This document shows, one piece after another, positions 40,591-47,400 of a stretch of 64,000 nucleotides of DNA. The stretch is taken from contig JABMCL010002175.1 of the NCBI GenBank assembly GCA_018857735.1, positions 128,501 through 192,500 on the forward strand. The letters run 5' to 3'. The first letter of the stretch is position 1; each line of letters begins with the position of its first letter. The stretch is from Alviniconcha marisindica (Eukaryota > Mollusca > Gastropoda > Provannidae). Made by a program: the position numbers and the translations under genes. The notes beneath the pieces are model-generated. The model saw only the letters and a list, made by a program, of their open reading frames with translations, ran no database searches and was not told the origin of the DNA.

Positions 40591-43500
40591 TGTAACAGCT
40601 TTCACTAGTAATTTCATGATTTTCATCCTGTTTTAGGAATAATTTGAGGCTACTATGGTCTCTTACCTGCGTGCGTGCACATGTGCGTGTGTGCACACGT
40701 GTGGCAGTGTGAGAGAGACTGAGGTATGAGGGTGGGTGTATGCATGTGTGCGTGTGGCTGTGTGAGAGAGACTGAGGTATGAGGGTGGGTGCATGCATCT
40801 GTGCATGTGGCTGTGTGAGAGAGACTGAGTTATGAGGGTGGGTGTATGCATGTGTGCGTGTGGGAGAGACTGAGATATGAGGGTGGGTGTATGCATGTGT
40901 GCGTGTGGCTGTGTGGGACGCAGTGATATGGTGTACAGGTGTGAAGGTGGACAGGATGAGAATAGTGATTATACTTGTATTAATCATATTAATGTGTGTG
41001 AGACTGTTGATTTTACAGCTCATTTCTATAACCAACATTATTCTGTTTAATAATGCTTATGATATAATACTGCCTGTCTGTTGTTGCGCTCTCTTAAATT
41101 TTAAATCATTTATACATGGCAATCTATTTTATAATATATATATATATATATATATACATTTTTTGATACTTTTTATTTACTTATTTATGTTGTTGTTTTC
41201 TTGTTTTTGTTGTTTGTTGTTTTGTTTGTTCCTTTAAATGGAATAAAGAAGTACTTGGCTTAACCTGACAAATCAAAATGGTGGACTACTGACAAGCCCA
41301 ATGGTAAAGGCACCACCAAACCACAAGGGCACAACAGTCTAAAAGACTATAGTCTGCAGCAAATAAATAATGGGGACAACCGCAGACTAAGCCTCAACTG
41401 CACTAATGAAACAGAGAAGAAAAGGAAAAAAAGGTGGTGGGGGGGGATCAACCCCAACCTAGCTCTCTGATGAGGTTCGACACTTATTCCTCACTGCGGC
41501 ATCACAAACTGAACCAAAATGTCAAACTCTGCCTGATGTCTGAGACATGATAAAATTATGCAACTGATATTAATAATATGAAATTTAGAGTGCACCTTTG
41601 GTGACTCAAACTCAAAGTGCTTTGTCATTTAATTAAAGAAAGCATGGAATGCATAAATACTTACACAAAAATCAATAGCATAATATGTTACTGCTGTACT
41701 ACACATACATAGTCATACAAAGCAAAGTGAAACTGACACACAATGAAACACAAGCACCCTTGCACTCACAGTGCAACATACGTAGGCTGTGTGTGTGTGT
41801 AAATTAGGATGGATGTGTAACCTCACACCAACACATGTTCACAGGTTTCCATGCACCTCCCCACCCCGAAAAAAATAAATCAATGGCCAGCCAGGTGCCG
41901 GAGCTTCTATCTGTCAACGGATCAAATGAACCAGAAATTTTACCGAGTCTGTGGGCATCCAAAACGATTCAGTCCGGTCAAATCTCAGTACACTCTAAGT
42001 CAGTGTCAGCATGTTCCTCCCTACATCCGCTTTGGAGGAGTTGTAGAACTTTGTACTTATACTCGATTCTGACTGGTTTACACTGTGCAACAGCAAGATA
42101 AATGAAATGGGTCTGTGAACTGTAATGCCTATTTGAGTGGGCAATGGGAGACTGAGCGGTGCACGTATATGTTCTTGTGCTTGGATGTGGATGCCATGGT
42201 CTGCATGTACAGTATATAATGTACCGTTCTTGTCTGCTACTATATGCTAAGGTGTTTATGGTGCAAGACTGTTTAACGTTCTGTTTGGTGAAATGTATGT
42301 AAACATGTGTTTTTATGGTTCTTTCTGGTGAGATGTATGTAAATGTGTTTTTGTTGTTGTCACTAATGTCAGTTGTTTGTACACCGCAGTGAGTTTTGTT
42401 CATGTTTGAGAACAATGGTTTATAAGAATTATTATCACCATAACCATATATATATATAGAGTATCAAAACCACTACACTAAATGTGATGGTCGCCAATGA
42501 ATAATGTCCTTCCACCCTGAACGGTAATCAGCAATGAGTTAACTTAATTAACACATGTATACTACAAAACAGTCATCACAGAAAAAGACTGACAGTGGGA
42601 AACATTAAGCAAACACAAAAACACATCTACACCAAAAGAAGCAAAACAGTACAATCCTACCACATCAGAACTAAAATAAACGTAAAAAAGAAAACTTAGG
42701 CTAAAACTGCAAACTTGCAGCGTTTCTTCTCCACGGACCAAATCACAGCAAATGACATGACTTCAAATCAAGAAGGATGTGCACACAAAATGCACAGCTA
42801 CAATCTAAATACCAAAATAATCATGAACACAGGTGCAGATGAACATGTAGTGAGTCTGGGAGGAGATGGATGAAGAAATGGAATGAAAATCAGAAGTCAA
42901 TGGACTGAACAATGTAAATCAATTCTGAATTCAGTCAACAAAAACTCTGTTTTGGGTCCCAGTGCAGTCAAGCATCCTGAGAGTTTTCATCATCACAACG
43001 CTGACTTCCAACCCAGAACACCACAAACGCCCTTTCATATAACACATCACCCACAGACCTACTGAAACAAACTTAAAAATAACAGCAAAGCTATTCAAGA
43101 AACAGATCTACACAAAATTAAAAGGTTCAGGGAAAAAACTGTCAAAGTAAATTCTTCCTCCAGACAAATTCAAGTTTAAACCATGAAAACAAAACCGAGA
43201 CTTTATCAAAGTCCTCAATCTACAACACAAGAGGGGAAAACATTTGCAGCATCCTGACCACTATGGACTACAGTGAATCCCCCTCCCTCAAAGAAAGAAA
43301 AAAGGAAGAAAATCAAAGGGTGTCCCTCTCCTGCAGCAGGGTTCCTATGGCAACACAAGACCCATCCCTGTACATATTACCACCTGTTCTTCATCAGCTT
43401 CATCACTGTCATCATCATCACTGTCCTCATCATCACTGTCCTCACGTTTGTCACCACCACGATGAAATAATTTGCCCTCAAGAATTAGTCCAAACTGTGC

Positions 43501-44359
43501 AATGTTGGAGAGAGAAAAAAATTAGGCCATCCATGAAATAACTGCAATAAAAACAAAAGAATGAAACTGGTTCACTTTATTTTGGCTTTCACTGGCATTC
43601 TACTTCTATAATTATATGGATTCTCATAGCAGGGTAAAAAATCTAAATCTCCATCTCTGATATAACAGAGAGAGACAGAGACACACAGAGAGATTTTATA
43701 TGCTGGTACAAGGTGAGAATTTTCTCCTACACCTGAGAAGAAGGTCACAGTATCAGTGGTCTTCCTTTTAAGTTTTATAGACCGAGAAATTCTTGGTGGT
43801 CATGATCACCACTGATGAGCTCTCCTTGAGCAAAACTGGTCTGGCTGGCAATCAAAAAGCAAAGTCAGACCTTTCCAGGATGAAGTTCAGTTCCTTTGCT
43901 AGTCACTCCTAAGTCCTATGGTGATGCACCTGTTATCTGGGGCTTCCTATAGGAGTGATTGCAGCTAGCATAAAGACCTGAACAGATCTGGAAAGGGCCT
44001 TATGCTCCCAAGAAGGTTCTCTCTCAAAGTTAAAGGAATAGTTTTTCTCTTCTTTTTCTTCCCTCTTTTGCTTTTTCAGTGAGCAAACAGTTTTAAATGG
44101 TAACACCTACCCACTAGCTGTAAAAGCAGACAACCTTATAGATCTAGTTCATCAAAAAGAGTGTTACTCTGTGGTGCGGCTACATCTAGTTCTTTCCCTT
44201 TTGTGGGCTGGCTTTCTTTATATTAGAAATTTGTAAGCACCCTACCTATCAAAAATAATTTAACAACCCAAGGTGCGTACAAACGCATGAATACTTAATA
44301 GCAGTAACATGTTACAACGTAAAATAAAATTTAACAAGTTATACATCCACTTACTTCCT

Positions 44360-44400
<41 letters not shown>

Positions 44401-47400
44401 CTGTGCACAAACAGGCATGCATGCAGCATGACCACATGGATAAGGCAGGTCAACAGAAAAGGGGGCACGGCATGATGATGATTGGCAGTGGAGACAATGA
44501 TTTTTTAAGAGTCAGGTCCATGGGCTGCAAGGAATAGTGTGGTTTTGAGCTGAGTTTTGAACTGGGATTTTGTTGCAGCATAGGCTACAGAGTATGGGAG
44601 TTTACTCCATGTGACATGACCCAGATGGGAAAAGCATGTTGCCCTTGGAACTTTTTCTTTCGTTTTGGAATCTGAAAAGTGTGGGTGTCAGCAGAGGAAT
44701 GCAATGAACGGGATAGGATGTACAGGTGAAGTGGGTCAGACAAGTAAGGTGGGGTAGTTTATGAGACTACATCATAGCACATGGAAGAGACTGTATTCAA
44801 TTCTCTGAGCTACTGGAAGCCAATGCAGCATAGTCAAGAATGGTGAAACATTATAACATCAGTGCATTTAGACTAGAGCCCAGTAGAGGTCTTGAAAATA
44901 AGTCTGACAGAACAGATTAGAACCTTTTGAAGTTTTTCATATATATGTTTAGATGAGCTTCATATATATATATATTACATGTTTATGTTCAGCATCTTTT
45001 CTTGTTTAGTGTTTACTTCTTATTTTGAAAGTTATCTTTAAGTCTACTGCCATATTTAGCTAAGAATTAAGATCACTGTCTTAGCTAAGAATTAAGATCA
45101 ATGTCTAGGAATCTATCAGAATTTGCAAATTTCTGAACTGCTGATGTAATGGTTGACTGGGTGTAAAACACCAAATTACTTACTTACTGAACTGCTGATC
45201 CTTTTGTAACAAAACTTGGTATGGTGTTACACCACCATGAGCCACAGTGTCATGCAAAAAGATTGCTATGCAAATTTTCAAGTGTTGCTAGTGTTACTGG
45301 CATACTCTGTGCTCCCACTTTATATAATTATAAGAAAGAGGGGGCATTAAGTGACTAAACAAATCTTCTTTAACATTAATTATTATTATTAAGAAAATCA
45401 CAGTCACACACATATGCACACCTTACTGACGGAGGCTGGGGGAATGGGGCTGGGTGGGGGGTGGGGGTGGGGGGAGGGCTACTTCAAGTGCGCTGGAGTG
45501 ACTAAACAAGTAAATTTAAATGAATGGTCTTGAACTTTGAAGAGAATCTCACCATAGTATTCCATCTGAGGGGACACTGTGTAAACTGTATCATTGTGTG
45601 TTACAGTACTTACACAGTGTCCCCTCAGGTGGAATACTCTGATGAGATTCTCTTCCAAGTTCAAGACCATTCATTTTTACTTGTTTAGTCTCTCCAGCAC
45701 ACCTGCTCTAACTTATCTAAGTGGGCACACTGCTACTTCAGGGTACTACTACTAGTAGTAGTACTCAATTTGCTCGAATCTACACCATGAGTTGAACTAT
45801 TAATGAGAAGGTATTACTGACACGATACATTATACTCTTCTAAAGGCAATGGTGTTTGTAATGTAGCCAACTGAACGGATTAAGGGTAAACACCTGACTT
45901 GGTCCTGTGGACCAGCCAGAGAGAAAAGAGGCAGTGTCAGTTACAGCACACAAGGTACACAAACACAGGCATAAAAATCCATACTAAGCAAACACACATG
46001 GTCTCTGTCATTGGAGTCTGTTTCTCAGTGTACATGTATAACAAAGTAGATAGAGATTAGTCTTCAAGTTCAACTTGCAATGCAGCACTGATTTTTCAAA
46101 TTAGAAATGATATTATTTATATACCAACAAATTATGCTTGTTTGCAAAAGGATCAGCAGTTCTGTAGATCATCTATTTTAATTCTTATTGGGAAAAATCA
46201 TATTTTAGTTTTCAGCCTTCACTGTGGCCCTGATTCTGAAAATATAGCAATCTTTTTTCATGACACTCTGGCTCATGGAGGTGTACCACTATCACTATAC
46301 CAAGCTTGGATATAAATGGGTCAGCAGTACTGAAGATCATCCACACAAACATCAAAATTTTGAAACTTTGCAGTGACCCTGACCTTAACACAGAAATCCA
46401 ATCTTTTCACAAGCTAGGTTTGACTGCCAAAGGATCAGCAATTCAGAAAATATAGCAGAAACCGTCATTGTTTCATTACAGCCCTTACTGTGACCTTGAC
46501 CCTGACACTGAAGATAGCTAAACATTTTCACATCATGATGATGCATCAACATATTTGTTCACAAAACTATTCACAAGATATCCAGACACACAACTTAAAT
46601 TTGGAACCTTCGCAGAGAATTCAACCCTGAACACAGCAATCCAGTCTTTTCACAAGATACTCTGGCCTTGGTGGCTGAACCATCAAATAGAAAGTAAATC
46701 TGGCTGCGAAAGGATCACAAGATATACTGTAAAATTAAAAATGCATATTTCAGTTATGTATCTCACTGTCTGCCCTCAGTGTGAGTTTGACCTTGAACTG
46801 TAAAGTGTAACAGTATTAGTAATACCAACCTTTTTTTCTTTCTTTTCTTTTTCTTTATAAATACTTCACATTCCTGCTCAAGAAGATGCAGTACCATATC
46901 AAATCTAATCACAAAAGTCTGAGTTCAGTTCAGAAGACAGGGATCTTTCCATTTTTCATTATTTCATTTTCAGACTGAAATATTGTATTAATTCTATTAT
47001 TCTATTAACTTAGTTAAGTAAATGACATGGGCTCAGATGATATTTCCCATTAAGCTGTCAATCCTGCTTCTTTGTTATGGCATTCAGATTCTGCATCACG
47101 CAACATTCATGCGTTCATGTGTGGGTTACTTTCACTGTAGATTAGATAAATTTTAACTTGGACATTTACCTGTTAGCATAGTAATTTAGTATGTCCCGGG
47201 AAGGTGTCGTACTGTGTTGACGCACCCAGGGTAAAATAGGTTTCAACTGTTGATATGGATTATCATAATTCTCTTTTAGTATTTTATGTTTTTTTATACA
47301 GATTATCATAACTCTCCTTTGGTATATTTTTTATTATAATTTTTTTATTATATAGTTTTGTCACTGTCACTGTCAGTCTTTAACGTCAACAATGCTTGCA

